Assembly: GCA_030068075.1 (NCBI GenBank)
Contig: CM057826.1
Coordinates: 52,161,116 to 52,225,115, forward strand
Length of the DNA stretch: 64,000 nucleotides
Source of the DNA: Paguma larvata
Taxonomy: Eukaryota > Chordata > Mammalia > Carnivora > Viverridae
Reading direction: 5' to 3'
This document shows positions 34,480 to 46,489 of the stretch, one piece after another (positions within the stretch are counted from its first letter, which is position 1; each line of letters starts with the position of its first letter). Made by a program: the position numbers and the translations under genes. The notes under the pieces are model-generated. The model had not been told where the DNA came from. It did not search any database and saw only the letters and a program-made list of their open reading frames with translations.

Positions 34480-36200
34480 AGTGTGAATTACTTTATTATT
34501 GAATGGATGCCCCAAATTGTTTTTATTATGCAGTGGCAATATAGATTGCTAAAAGACTGTTACAATAAATGATGAGATTACCAGAATAAGCATGCATCAC
34601 AGTATCCCCAGTGCACAAGAAAGCTATGGCCAGGAAAATTTTAAAAATTAATGCTGTATCTCATCTCAGCAGAAGTTCTTTACAACAGTGATAACTAAAC
34701 ATGAAACTGTAAACGAATAAGCTTTTGAATGGCCCACTTGTTAACAAAGTAAGAAAAGTCACTGACTTATAGGGGGTTAAGTAAATTGTGTTTGACTGAA
34801 ACAACCGAAGAAATGTATGCAGAGAAATGTTGTATAAGACTGTTAGCTTTTCAGCAAGAATTGTTGCTTAAAGAGTTGAGAACTTTTGGAACAGTGTAAA
34901 TAATCAATTATAAAACAAGACAAATAATTTTGAATGAACTTCTTTGATTATTGGTGAGTTGACAATTGACAGCTGTTACCATATTTCTAAGTTGTTTCTT
35001 TGAGGAAGTAGCACTAAGTTTAAAGAGACTGAAAAATTGGTCAGTAGGGAACACTTATTTATAGATAAGAATTTTTTCAAAAACTTTAAGAAAGCACTAA
35101 TCCAGTGCTGCCTGAAGTGGAATCTGCTAAGATGTGTTATAACAGAAGGTTATAAAAATATGTGTAGAGGAGAAATTGGTTTAGTTGGGCAAAACTTGTG
35201 AAAGTGTGAAGTGTTGAAAACCCCTAGTTATTCATCATGTTATTCATTGGCAGGTACTTTGCCAAAAATCTGTGAATCTATTATGTATTATTGAACTGGT
35301 AGTGTTAGTAGTTTATTCACTCTTACCCATCATCAGTTTTTTAAAATTTTTTGTCAAAAGTAGAAGCTATATATCATAACTTTCCATATCACTCAGCGGG
35401 TTAAGTCTGATGACTTATCAGGGATGAGGTTTCATTGAAATTGCTTGAGCTTAAGACTGAAAATGAAAGTTTTTTTGAATAATAAGAGCCGTCTTCAGTT
35501 GTTAGGAACCCTACACATTTTGGAAATTAATTTACTTTTGGTGAAAACTTGATAATTTGTGTAATTAATTAAAACTGAAGTTATAAAGCAAAGCACACTA
35601 ATATTTGAAATGTATACCGCAATAAAGATATTTTGACAGTAATTAACATTGAATCACAAGTAATGTCAAACTCTTTATATATTTCTTATACTATAGAGTC
35701 AAAACAGAAGTAAGATATTCAATTCCACGCACATTTACAACAGATAGGCTTTTTAAGCTCAAACCAAACATCTAGTAGCATTTTTTTGGATTTTAGTGCA
35801 AGTTAATAGGGAATTTCCATATTGCAAAATCCATTTAACTGGACAACTGAGGAGATTCTGTTTCACCTTTGATTGGAGTGACTAATGTACATTGTAATGA
35901 CATGTTGAAAAACAATACCAAAAGAGGAATCTAATAGAATTTATAAATGTCTTTCAGATAACAAATATCCTCAAAATTTTATGCTCATGAGTTAGTATCG
36001 GTATTTGACAATATCTGTGCTAAAAGATACTTTTAAAGATGAAATTGGTGAAATATCATTACAGATCAGCATTAGCAGATAAACATTTGCAACCAATTTT
36101 TATGATAGAGATGCCAATTTTGAACACCCTTTCAGTGAAACATTATCTCTCCCTCATAAGAATTCCATTCTTTTCTTTTGTAGATAGATCTCTATTATAA
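34480..36200 (+). pseudogene. hAT transposase pseudogene
   Basis: This is the interior of the hAT element. With frame shifts, translated pieces resemble the hAT transposase family that also gave rise to ZBED/FAM200-like host genes. The clearest block is IHHVIHWQVLC at about 35229-35262 followed by a VSSLFTLTHHQFFKF-like stretch, corresponding to the family's H.I.H..AL....N.I+...LN+R.F region. Stops are frequent and no frame exceeds about 40 codons. In an intact element the enzyme would bind the terminal repeats and cut and rejoin the transposon. Assignment rests on short motifs only. Confidence 0.55.
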
Positions 36201-36379
36201 AAAATATACTCAATGATTTTCATGTTTTGAATTTTATAAAAAAATTATGAAATTTTGTTTTTTTTTCTCTTATTATATTACTGACCACATAATGTTCTTG
36301 ATTTTGACTCTTGGTTCACAGAGCCTAAAATTATTATCTGGCCTTTTTACAGAAAATGTTGCTGACATTTGCTCTAGTT

Positions 36380-37049
36380 GATTTTTTAACACCTAAATTA
36401 AACTGCATGTGCTTATTACGTGGACTGGAGAATATATAGGGAGGTGCAGGGCAGTGGGTTGGAAAGGGAGCTGGAGTTAGTTGGATTTGGAAAGTTTAGT
36501 TATTGGCAAGTTGCAGGCCTTTTTGATTTTCTGCTTTTATGAACCCATTCCTTAAAATGAGCACACACAACTAGGCATTTCAATTTATGGAAATAAATAG
36601 AAACATTCATTCCCCCTGTATAAGCTCCATGTCGTTAGGTCCATATTATCCCATAAAGAAGAGGGTTAAGGTCAGCATCCAGGCATTCCTGAACAAACAT
36701 CTCAGCCACCGTTTTCCATCATCCTGGAAATCATTTTTCTCCACTAAACATTTGCCTCACTGGACCATATTAACTGCAGCTTTTCTCTCATTATGTGAAA
36801 TAGCTCATGAAAAAATTTCCGTCAGCACTTAAATCAGTTACGGGACTCAATTCTCCTGTGTTTATTTTTTCTGTCTAGATTGTACTGGTACGAACTGCTT
36901 TAAATGCAGTTGCTTTCTGTTACATTTTTCTCTAGATGGCTCGTGTCTCTTCTAACCCTTGTTTTTCAAGTATCCTCTTTATATGGTTGCGTGTTTTTAC
37001 TTTTATAAATGGCGTTAGATATTCTGGGTTCAGTCTGATTCATTAGTAT
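36380..37049. other. Unique DNA
   Basis: No gene or recognised repeat. Confidence 0.45.
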
Positions 37050-37247
37050 GCATGCACAGAGAAAGGCCATGTGAAGACTCAGAAAGAGGATGGCTTCCTG
37101 CAGGCCAAGGAGAGATCTCACCAGAAAGCAGTACAGCCTCTCCTTATCTTGGACTTCCAACCTTCGGAACTGTGAGAAATAAATTTCTGTTGTTTAAGTC
37201 ACCTAGTCTGTGGTATTTTGTTATAGCAGCCTGAACAGACTAATGCA
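37050..37247 (+). mobile_element. MLT1-type MaLR LTR, 3' half
   Basis: GGCCATGTGAAGACTCAGAA, AACTGTGAGAAATAAATTTC, TGTGGTATTTTGTTATAGCA and CAGACTAATGCA in the usual order. Confidence 0.88.
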
Positions 37248-37251
37248 TATA

Positions 37252-39121
37252 TAGGCATACTTATTTTATTAAAGTGCTTTGTAGATAGTGCGTTTTTTTT
37301 TTTTTTTTTTTACACAAATTGAATGTTTGTGGTAATCATGTTGAATAAGCCTATTGGTGCCATTTTCCCAATGGTGTTTGTTCACTTTATGTCTCTGGGT
37401 CACATTTTTGTAATTCTAGAAATATTTAAAACTTTTTCGTTATTATTATATTTGTTGTGGTGATGTGTAATCAGTGATCTTTGATGTTACTATTGTAATT
37501 GTTTTGAGGTGCCTCACACCCCACCCATGTAGGACAGTGAACATTTTTTTAACTGCTCCATTCACTGGCTATTTTCCCATCTCTCTTCCTTTCATCAGGT
37601 CTTCCTAATCCCCGAGACACAACATTATTGATATTAGGCCAGGTGATAATCCTACAGTGGCCTCAGTGTTGAAGTGAAACATGTCTCTCAGTGTAAATCA
37701 AAAGCTAGACATGATTTAGTTTAGTGAGGGAGGCCCGTCAAAAACTGAGCTAGATTAGAAGCTAGGCCTCTTGTACCAGCTTCCCAAGTTGGGAATGCAT
37801 AGGAAAAGTTCTTGAAGGAAATTAAAAGTGCTACTCTGGTGAAAAAACAAATGACAAGAAAGCAAAACAGCTATATTATTATTGCTGTTATGAAGAAAGT
37901 TTTAGAGGTCTGGATGGAAGAAGATCAAACCAGCCACAACATCCCCTTAGACCAAAGCCTGAGCGAGAGAAGGGCCCTAACGCTCCTCAATTCCGTGAAG
38001 AATGTGAGAGGTGAGGAAGCTGCAGAAGAAAAGTTTGAAGCCAGTAGAGGTTGCTTTATAATATTTAAAGAAGTTGGTTCTATAACATAAAAGTGCAAGT
38101 TAAGCAGCAGGTGCTGATGTAGAAACTGCAGCAAGTTATCCAGAAGACAAGGCTAAGATAATTTATGAAAGTGGCTACATTAAACCACAGATTTTCAATG
38201 TGGATGAAAACAGCCTTATATTGGCAGAAGATAACATCTAGGACTTTGATAGCTAGAAAGAAGTCAACACCTTGCTTCAAAGCTTCCAGAGGAGACTGAC
38301 TCTTTTGTTAGGTGCTAATGCAGCTGGTGACTTTAAGTTCAAGTCAGTACTCATTTATCATTCTGAAAATTCTAGGGCACTTACGAGTTATGCTAAATCT
38401 ACTCTGCCTGTGTTCTATAAAAGGAACAACAAAGCCTGAATAACAAAATACCCATTGACAGCATGGTTTTACTCAGTATTTTAAACCCACTTTTGAGATC
38501 TACTGCTCAGAAGAAAAGATTCCTTTCAAAATATTACTGCTCATGGACAATGCACCAGGCCATCCAAGACCTCTGACGGAGTTGTACAATGAGATTAATG
38601 TTTATGTAAACTTAGCTGATAAAGCAGGGACAGTTTGAGAGAATGAACTCCCAATTTTGAATGGAGTTTTACTGTGGGTAAACACTATCAAACGGCATTG
38701 CATGCTGCAGAGAATTGGTTTGTGAAAGGAAGAGTCCATCGATGTGACAGACTTGATTGTCATCTTATTTTAAGATATTGCCACAGCCACCCTTCCTTCA
38801 GCAACCACCCTGACTAGTCAGCAGCCATCAAAATTAAGGCAAAACCCTCCACCAGCAAAACGTTGTGATTCCCTGGAAGCTCAGATGATGGTGAGCATTT
38901 TAGCAATGAAGTATTTTTCTAATTAAGATATGTACATTATATTTTAGATATAAGGCTACTACACACTTAATGGACTACAGTATAGTGTAGACATACGTTT
39001 TGTATGCTTTGGGTAACTGGCAAATTCATTTGACTCATTTTGTTGTCATATTGTCATATTTTATTGTCACATTATTGTGGTGGCCTGTAACCAAACTCCC
39101 AATGTCCCTATGGTATGCCTG
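37252..39121 (+). mobile_element. Tigger1 DNA transposon (TcMar-Tigger), internally deleted
   Basis: The left terminus TAGGCATAC (37252) and right terminus GTATGCCTG (39121) are inverted repeats, each next to a TA (37250-37251 and 39122-39123), the mariner-type target duplication. Total 1870 bp, against about 2.4 kb for the full Tigger1 as I recall it. Interior order: 5' UTR, transposase with CENP-B-like DNA-binding part, catalytic core, deletion near 38600-38605, transposase C-terminus, 3' UTR. A T-run at 37292-37311 lies in the left arm. Confidence 0.95.
37657..38895 (+). pseudogene. Tigger1 transposase pseudogene
   Basis: The expected ATG start reads GTG at 37657. The DNA-binding half is still open in part (37812-38090; [12 protein letters not shown] and [19 protein letters not shown]). 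The first catalytic Asp is in VDE (38200-38208) and the second in MDNAPGH (38543-38563). The coding sequence then jumps near 38600-38605 from the core to a C-terminal piece, and the segment that should hold the third catalytic acid is gone. The frame ends about 38893-38895 (TGA). Several in-frame stops, e.g. within 38230-38250. An intact enzyme would bind the terminal repeats and catalyse cut-and-paste transposition. Confidence 0.88.
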
Positions 39122-39424
39122 TAGTCAGTGCTTCTTTAAATTTAACAATCCACACATAGCTTTCCTCTCTCCTCATACCTTTCTGCTACTGATTCCTTCC
39201 GAGTTTAGCTTCCTCTTCCATGAAGTATATCCTGTAATGGTTCTTATAGTAAACGTTCTCTCCTTTTCTCTCTCTCTTTCTCTCTCTTTTGACTAAAAAT
39301 TGTTTCATTTTTTTCCCTCATTCTAGAATAACAATGGTTATAATTGCCCATAATTTATTTTAATACTTAAAGATATTTTGGACTTCATTGTTGCTACTGA
39401 AAATTTTATAAAAGATATAATTGT

Positions 39425-39587
39425 GGGGTACCTGAGTGGCTTAGTCAGTTAAGTGTCTGACTTTGGCTCAGGTCATGATCCCGTAGTTCAGGAGTTTGAG
39501 CCCTGCGTTGGGCTCTGTGCTGACAGCTCAGAGCCTGGAGCCTGTTTCAGGCTCCTCTCTCTCTGCCCCTTCCCCACTCATGGTCGT

Positions 39588-39630
<43 letters not shown>

Positions 39631-39648
39631 AAATAAAAATTAAAAAGT
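39425..39648 (+). mobile_element. Felid SINE
   Basis: Head GGGGTACCTGAGTGGCTTAG, B-box-like 'ggagtttgagcc', a long (CT)n(CA)n body and an A-rich tail. Perfect 14-bp target duplication AAAGATATAATTGT at 39411-39424 and 39649-39662. Confidence 0.97.
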
Positions 39649-40204
39649 AAAGATATAATTGTCCTTTTTTTTAAAGAGTAGTCTGTTTCTTTCTCTTTTG
39701 GCACTTTTAAGACTTATTCTTTGTCTTTATATTCAATATATCCATGTGTGGATTTTGTTTTACTTTTCTTCTACTGTATTTTGTATGTTTTCTCTAAGAA
39801 TTGTATCCTTTCTCTAAGGATTATTACATTTAGCCAGTTAGAAATTTCCGTTGTAATCTTCGGTATATCAGCTTTTCCCATTTTTTTGGATTCTATTCTT
39901 TGTTATACTCCTATTAAAGATGTATTAGACCTTCTCGTTTTTATCCTCTATATCTCTTAACTTTTCTTCCAAATGTTCTTACTTACTCCTAGGTAATTAT
40001 TTATTTAATATTATTTTTTTTTACCTACACAGTTCACTAAGTCTGTTTTCAGTGATTTTATTTTGTTCATTTCCAGAAGCTTGTTTCTTTTTCAGTTTTA
40101 CTAGGATTTTGTTTTCTTTTGCTTTACTATTTTTTAAAAACTATAACTTGTATCTTCAGTTTTCTTTTTTCATGAGTATAATTGTTTCAAAATATTTAAG
40201 TCTG

Positions 40205-40677
40205 GGGGTACCTGGGGGGCTCAGTGGGTTAAGCGTCGACTTCATCTCAGGTCATAATTTTGTGGTTCATGAGTTCAAGCCCCACATCAGGCTCTGTGGT
40301 AACAGCTTGGAGCCTGAAGCCTGCTTCAGATTCTGTGTCTCCATTTCTCTGCCCCTCCCCGCTAGCACTCTCTCTCTCTTGCTCTCGCTCTCGCTCTCTC
40401 TCAAGAATAAATAAACATTGGGGTGCCTGGGTGGCTCAGTTTGTTAAGCGACCAACTTTGGCTCAGGTCATGATCTCACGGTCTGTGAGATTGAGCCCCG
40501 TGTCGGGCTCTGTGCTGATGGCTCAGAGTCTGGAGCTGCTTCAGATTCTGTATCTCCCTCTCTGTCTCCCCTTCCCCTGCTCACACTCTGCCTCTATGTC
40601 TCTCAAAAATAAATAAAAAAAACTTTAAAAAAAAGAATGAATAAACATTAAAAAATTTTAAAAACACACAAAAAACA
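40205..40677 (+). mobile_element. Felid SINE (outer), split by another SINE in its tail
   Basis: Head GGGGTACCTGGGGGGCTCAG; the body continues to the tail AATAAATAAACATT, then the inner SINE, then the rest of the A-rich tail. 15-bp target duplication AAATATTTAAGTCTG (40190-40204) / AAGTATTTAAGTCTG (40678-40692). Confidence 0.95.
40420..40633 (+). mobile_element. Felid SINE (inner)
   Basis: Head GGGGTGCCTGGGTGGCTCAG, near consensus. Target duplication AGAATAAATAAACATT (40404-40419) / AGAATGAATAAACATT (40634-40649), made from the outer SINE's tail. Confidence 0.97.
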
Positions 40678-41000
40678 AAGTATTTAAGTCTGTAGCTTTA
40701 TTATGTGAAGTTTCATGTTTGTTGAGCCTGCTGACTTTGTTTATGTCTGTTGTTTCCTCGAGTTTCCTGCAACTTTGTGTTCTACATGCAGGCTTATTAT
40801 TAGAAGGCCTTATCTGTGATAATTCATCTTTTAAAGAGGTTTACATTTACCTCTGAACTACCTGTGATGAGCATCATTGTCCTTATAATGTTAATATTTC
40901 AGCTAGGTAGGGTATATATCAAGCAAATAGTTTAAATCTGAACCTCCGGCCTATGAATTTTCAAGGAAGACTTTTTTCCTGTCCCGTCAGAAGTCAACCT

Positions 41001-41921
41001 TAAATTTGATTCTTATTTCCTTGTGCCAATTGCGGGATAGTAACTCATTTGGTAGCACTTTACTGATTTAGTAACTATTGAAATGTCTTGCCTTCATCTG
41101 AGAATCCATGTGATAATATTTCTTCTCCTGTCTAATCATGATCATTAAATCTACAGTCCCTTGGCCTTGGTGATGAGAGCAGAAATACTCCATACATGCT
41201 CTGTGGAGTCGGCTTACGTGCCCGCCCCTCTGCTCCCCAGTTTTCTTTTAGTTTTTGTCCCTGGGATATCCAAGTGCAAGTACAAAACATAAACACATAG
41301 GTATGCTTTTGAAGGACTGCTTGTTAAATTTCTTCTAGATTTCTTTGTACTTTTTAACTGAATATTTATAGTCAACATTACTATGGAAGTCAAAATCCAT
41401 GGTTGTGGTTACATAAATCCCAAACTAAATGGGCTACCTTGCAAAAAGCAAGTTCTTTGTCAAAAGAGGTGTATGCAGAAGGCAAAGGGTCACTTCATTG
41501 GAAATATATAGAGAGTTGAACAAGATAATTTTAATTCTGAGATTCTTTGGCAGAAACTTTGCTGTAACAGCACTGATATGCTAGAAAACAGACCAAAATA
41601 AACACACAGAAACCCCAAAAGCCCTATTTGTAGTGATTCCTAATTTCTGTGGTGTAAATACTCTCACAAATGGCTGATTTCAAACTATCAACAGTTTACC
41701 AATTAACTTTCAAAATTCCTGAAAACTAATAATTGGTTGTTGGAAGACAGTATAAGCCATCTCCAGCATATCATCACAACTTAACCAGTATTCTTGGACA
41801 ATTTCTGTGGTAGATATCATTTTTACTTTCTCTTGGTTCTAGGTCTCTGTGTCCTAGTTTGTTGGTTTCTTGGTATAGAAAAGAGAAATACTAAGTTTAA
41901 ATTTCAGGTTATGCTTCAGAA
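41001..41921. other. Unique DNA
   Basis: No gene or recognised repeat. Confidence 0.45.
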
Positions 41922-42054
41922 CAGGGATCAGCAGACTTTTTCTGTATGGTGCCTGGTAATAAATATTTTAGGATTTAAATCTAAATATGTAAAGACCATT
42001 CCATAGCATGCCCCTAGCTGGATTTGATCCAGGACTATAGTTTGCTGACCTTTG
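41922..42054 (-). mobile_element. Short hAT non-autonomous element
   Basis: Left end CAGGGATCAGCAGACTTTTT, right end ATAGTTTGCTGACCTTTG: inverted ends of the same type as 33415-36371, in opposite orientation. Only 133 bp. Confidence 0.75.
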
Positions 42055-43687
42055 ACTCTACTCTACAAGCTTATGATTATTGCTGCCTTAAAACACATTT
42101 TGTTGAAATTTCTAAGAAATGATAAGAGAATTGCAGTCTCTTTTTCCTAGCTCCTTGAATCATTTCTACAAATACCAGACTGAGAAGTTTTCTCTGGCAT
42201 CATTGTGCTGGGACACTCTATTTTGATTCTGATTCTTTGAAACTGTCTTTATGATAATTGCGTAAATATGTCACTGGAGGGAAAAGATTTAAGTTCTAGA
42301 ATTTTCCTTTCAAGGTATCTTTGAGATATTTGTTTTTATTTCCCCTTGTGACACTTTTTGAAGGCTCCCCAAGTAAACCAAAACATTAGAGTATATGGAT
42401 TATTTTGCCCTTATCCAAATGCTTGAGGTTATTAATTTTCTTTGTATAAAAATGTTTTTACATCCTTCCAAACAGGACTTAAGCTTACTTCCAGTGGTAG
42501 GTAAGACTTGAAACCCCATGGCTTAACTACTTTATATTATTTTAAGGACTGTAGAAATTGATGGATTATCATCATGAAAATGAAAACAGTTTTCACAGAA
42601 CTACTTTGCTTAGAGAATTGAGCCTTTCAAAGCATATCCCCTCCTCAAACACCAAGTATTATGTGGTTTAAGCTCCTGTTATTTCTGCAAAGAGCTTAAA
42701 AGACTGACTGACCAGCGTGAAAAAGCAGTAGAGCATTAATTGAATAGATTTGAAATAATTGAGTTCTACATTTGTTAAGAACATAATAAAGGATGTTATC
42801 AAAGTTTCACATGTGGATATACCATTCCCAAAACTGCTTATGAAATAATAGACTTTGATGCTAAGAATGAAAAAAATATATGCTTAAAAATTCATTAGGA
42901 AACTCCATAAAAATGAATCATAGAAATTTCTGCCTTATTATAGAAATACCTTCTGACAGGCTGCAGTTATCAGTTTCTAGATTTGTGTATCATTGAAGCA
43001 AAATTGACGAAGATACAGGGTATTATAGACTGAATGCAGAAAATTCCATTTCCTTACAGAAGTCAAAAATAGAAATGAGATCAAATAAGAGAAAGAGGGC
43101 AACTGGGAGAAAGAAAATGGAAAAGAAAAATGTTTTTCTTTTATCTGTGAAATGAGTCTAGGCAGCAGAATGGAGATGGTTGTCAGGATAAACAACAAAA
43201 AATCAGAATTGAAGGCACATTATATATACTCTTTGTTAACTGATCACCGTGCTAGCTTATTTTAACTCAGATGTAGTCATCACAACTTCTAAGTTGATAA
43301 CTATTTGGTGTAAACTGTTATTTGAGCAGTTAAGAAATTTAATTATTTTTTTAAATGAACAAAAGCTTTAAGATAAGAATCAATACTTCCATAGTTTTGA
43401 CAATTATGCTGAATTTGGTAATCTCTTAAAATCTCATCAAAATATTTTGCCACTACTGCTTTGGTGAATACTGAGAAATAAATATTTATTTCTGATGATG
43501 ATAATCCACATAATGCGTATATTCTAAAACAAAAAGCAATTTCTGCATGTCACCGATGGCTGCCTTATGGAAGGTTGTCTCTAGGTTATCACACATGGAT
43601 GAGTAAATTCTATGGTTATTACTCCTATTTGTGATAAAAGAACGAGCTAGTTTATCTTTTAAATAATATGGCAGGTAAGGAAGGTAT
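42055..43687. other. Mostly unique AT-rich DNA
   Basis: No gene. 43210-43345 may be a decayed MIR in reverse orientation (phrases TAGTCATCACAACTTCTAAG and 'actatttgg'). Nothing else recognised. Confidence 0.4.
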
Positions 43688-44650
43688 TCATCCGTTCAAA
43701 GAGCAAATGTTTAATGATTACCTCTTTGTTCTAAGCGCTAGAATTAAAGCAGTAAATAAAACAGTCCATGCTTTCATGGAGCTTATAATCGAATGTACTG
43801 GAGTGGGGAGGAGGAGGGAAGAGACAAGGAACAGAGAACACACATACAGTACGTCAGTTGGTGATAAGTGCTAGAAAAAAAATAAGAGTAAAGGATACAG
43901 AGAAAGAATATGGTTGTGACTTTATATAAGTTGTTAGAGATGTCCTATCTGATAGACTATTTCAGTGAAATGATGAAAAACTGTGTGATGATTCATTTTA
44001 TGTGTCAGCTTGATTGGGCCATGGGATGCCTAGATATGTGGCCAAACATAATTTTGGGTGCTTCTGTGAGAGTGCTTTTGGATGAGATTAACATCTGAAT
44101 TAGTAGCAGGAATAAAGCAGCAGATTGCCTTCCCTGATGTTGGTGGGCCTCATTCAATTGCGGACCTGAATGGAACAAAAAGGGGACCTTCCCATGAGGA
44201 AGGGGAGATTCCTTATGCCTGAAGGCCTTTGATCTGAGACATGTTTTTTTGTTTTCGGTTTTCCTTTGTCTTCAGACTCAAATGAAATATTGTTTCTTCC
44301 TGGGTCTTGAATTAGCAATTTGTGCATATTATGTATACTTCCTATTGGTTCTGTTTTCCTGGAGAACCTTGACTATCAGAGATTGAGCAAATGAGACGTT
44401 TGAATCTGGACAGGAAGAGAGCTGAAGGCAGGGAGAAAACAGTGCTTAGGCCCTGAGTGAGTCAGGAGGCAAAGCGGAGATGTGAGAGTGTGTGGAGGTC
44501 GATGAGGCAAAGCCACTTGATCCCATCGATCCTGGTAAGGGACTTAGTTTTAATTTTTAATAATAAGGTAGGCCTTTGAGTAGAGAGTTAATAGGATGGA
44601 TTTATGTTTTTACATGAATCCCTCTGGCTCATATTTTCTGAAATGGAGAA
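43688..44650 (-). mobile_element. L2 LINE, reverse, split by an LTR-type repeat
   Basis: 43688-43985 reads as reverse L2 3' end (CTTTCATGGAGCTTATAATC, GGTGATAAGTGCTAG). 44390-44650 continues the same L2 further upstream (GCTTAGGCCCTGAG, GAATCCCTCTGGCT). The intervening part is another repeat. Confidence 0.7.
43988..44388 (+). mobile_element. Old LTR-type repeat inserted in L2, family not named
   Basis: Starts ATTCATTTTATGTGTCAGCT, contains GTGCTTTTGGATGAGATTAA and GGTGGGCCTCATTCAATTG, ends TATTGGTTCTGTTTTCCTGG ... GAGAACCTTGACTA. I recognise this as one widespread mammalian repeat but cannot name it surely. Confidence 0.65.
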
Positions 44651-44834
44651 CAATAGGCATGAGATATTATGAATAAAGTTAAGTGTTTGGTTCTGCATAT
44701 GTGAATTATGAATATTTTTGGTAGATACCTAGTCACTATTATATAACTAGCTGGTGAAAATATTTCTGAATGTGGGGGTTGGTGGTGCTGGGGAAGTACA
44801 AAGATGGTATTTAAAATGTGAGACTTGCTAATAA

Positions 44835-45060
44835 TAGAGTTTACTATGGACCATGAACAATTTTAATTCTCAGAACAACCTTACAAGGTAAATATTGTTA
44901 ATATTTCCATTTTATAGATGAGGATGTTGAGGCACAGGAGGTTATGTATCTCCCCTATAATCCACCTATACTTAGTAAGTGGTGCAGTTGGAATGCAAAT
45001 TCAGGGAGAATGACTTTCAGAATTATGCTCTAATGCTTTCCCTGTGTGATTCTCTGGGAA
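44835..45060 (-). mobile_element. MIR SINE
   Basis: Reverse MIR phrases CATTTTATAGATGAGGATGT, TTGAGGCACAGGAGGTTATG, AGTAAGTGGTGCAG. Confidence 0.85.
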
Positions 45061-45104
45061 CCATGTATACTCAGGGCTCTAAGAATTTTCTTAGGGTAAT
45101 CCAG

Positions 45105-46275
45105 GAAGCAAAGTTCAGGAAAATGAGGAAGATCCTTTAAACAAGACCTAGATGGAATACAGTGAACTCAAAAGGGACTCAGAAAGTGTTGTCTAGGAAG
45201 CCAAGTAAGCATTAGATTTCCAGTGAGTGAATCATCCAGTCACATGCTTCTGCTGGGGCACGTGTGAGGAAGATTTAGAAAGGACCATTTGATTTTCCAA
45301 TATTGCATCTTGATAAGCCTGACTGTAGATATTTCCAAAGAAAATAGCCCTCGTCTTGGTTTCTAGATACCATTTTTCACTAAAAGGAACAAACCAGGGC
45401 TCCTTAGAGAAATATTTGATTCCAGATACAAAAAGTACGAGATGAACCTGGAGTATCATGTAGCAGAAAGTGAGGATGTACTCGATGATTGATGTTTTCA
45501 AAAGAGACAGGTATAAGTTTGAAGAGACACTTACCAGCCAAATCTTGGAAAATTTGAGCATCAACACAAAGAATAAAGAATGACAGTAAAGGATTTTAAC
45601 CTATTGAATAACACAAATCCATGAATCCAAACTGATGTAATTAACCAAATAAATAAATGAAAGAGGAATCTCCTCACAATTAGCAAGTTATCATTTGGAC
45701 ATTGTAATAATAATAATTGATTTAGACAAGAATTATTAATATATATGTAAACTAATAGGTGAAAGTTAATAGAATATTTATATGGATAAATGTATTACAT
45801 GTACTACATACATTTATCTCCTCATAGGAGACTTATCAATTACAAAGGATAAAATAACTTTGCAGTGGAGAATTCTGGTGGATACCACTTTAACCAGCTA
45901 ATCCCAGTTATGGGATAGGCATTAGCATATACTTCCTGATCTGATGTTTTAAGAAGAACTTTACATCACCTTGTCACCTCTGAGATGCTCCTGACAGAAG
46001 TCCATAATTTGAATCTAATAATGAGGAAACATCACACAAATCCAAACTGAGGGACATTGTACAATAATTGACTATAGTCTTTAAAAATATCAAGGGCTTG
46101 AAATTCAGGGGCTCAATAACTGTTCAGATTAAAGGAGACTAAAGTGACATGACAGTGCAATGTGTAGTCCTGGATATTCTTTTGCTGTAAATATTATTAC
46201 AAAGACAATTGGTAAAATCTGAATAAAGTCTGTAGGTTGGAGAGTAGTCCTGCATGATTGTTATTTTTCATCTTT
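45105..46275 (+). mobile_element. Old L1M 3' UTR
   Basis: Phrases CATGAATCCAAACTGATGTA, CACTTTAACCAGCTAATC, CATCACACAAATCCAAACTG and TGAATAAAGTCTGTAGGTTG occur in the order of L1M 3' UTRs. The 111-codon minus-strand frame at 45232-45567 lies entirely in this UTR and is not a gene. Confidence 0.75.
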
Positions 46276-46489
46276 TAATATTTGATATGTCTTAAAACGT
46301 ATTTGATAGGCCTTAAAATAACATGCCTGAAACTGGCAGGATATCTATGCAGGTATTCTTTATGCTTACTGCATGTTAAATGTCACTGTTTTAAACATTG
46401 TAATACCTGTTGAGATTAATTACAAATGAAAGTCTGTTCATGTTATCATCAAGCTTAATAAGTATCTGCTTTTCAGATCAGACATGCCC

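Larger units (their letters stand above)
33415..36371 (+). mobile_element. Long hAT (Charlie-type) DNA transposon relic
   Basis: The left end CAGGAGTCAGCAAA (33415-) and right end GTTGCTGACATTTG (to 36371) are inverted with respect to each other. Adjoining 8-mers GTTTAGTC and CTCTAGTT share 5 of 8 bases around a TAG core, compatible with a decayed 8-bp hAT target duplication. The left arm (33415-33740) and right arm (36235-36371) carry the known sub-terminal phrases. The interior contains a decayed transposase. It is interrupted by a MaLR LTR (33830-34248) and a SINE (34266-34451). Confidence 0.72.
39190..41000 (-). mobile_element. Old L1-like/HAL1-like sequence hosting three SINEs
   Basis: Phrases such as GAAGTATATCCTGTAATGGT, CTTTTAAGACTTATTCTTTG and CTCCTATTAAAGATGTATTA with AGACCTTCTCG follow the order of an old LINE sequence read in reverse. 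I know it from many mammalian introns but cannot name the subfamily. Diverged and AT-rich. Confidence 0.5.

Noticed and set aside
40420..40500. tRNA-like sequence with A- and B-box resemblance
   Set aside because: It is the tRNA-derived head of a SINE, not a tRNA gene; the cloverleaf is not kept.
40052..40616. Overlapping frames rich in Ser and Leu
   Set aside because: They are translations of two felid SINEs and their CT-rich bodies.
45232..45567. Open frame of 111 codons, minus strand
   Set aside because: It lies wholly inside an L1M 3' UTR, on the strand opposite to the element.
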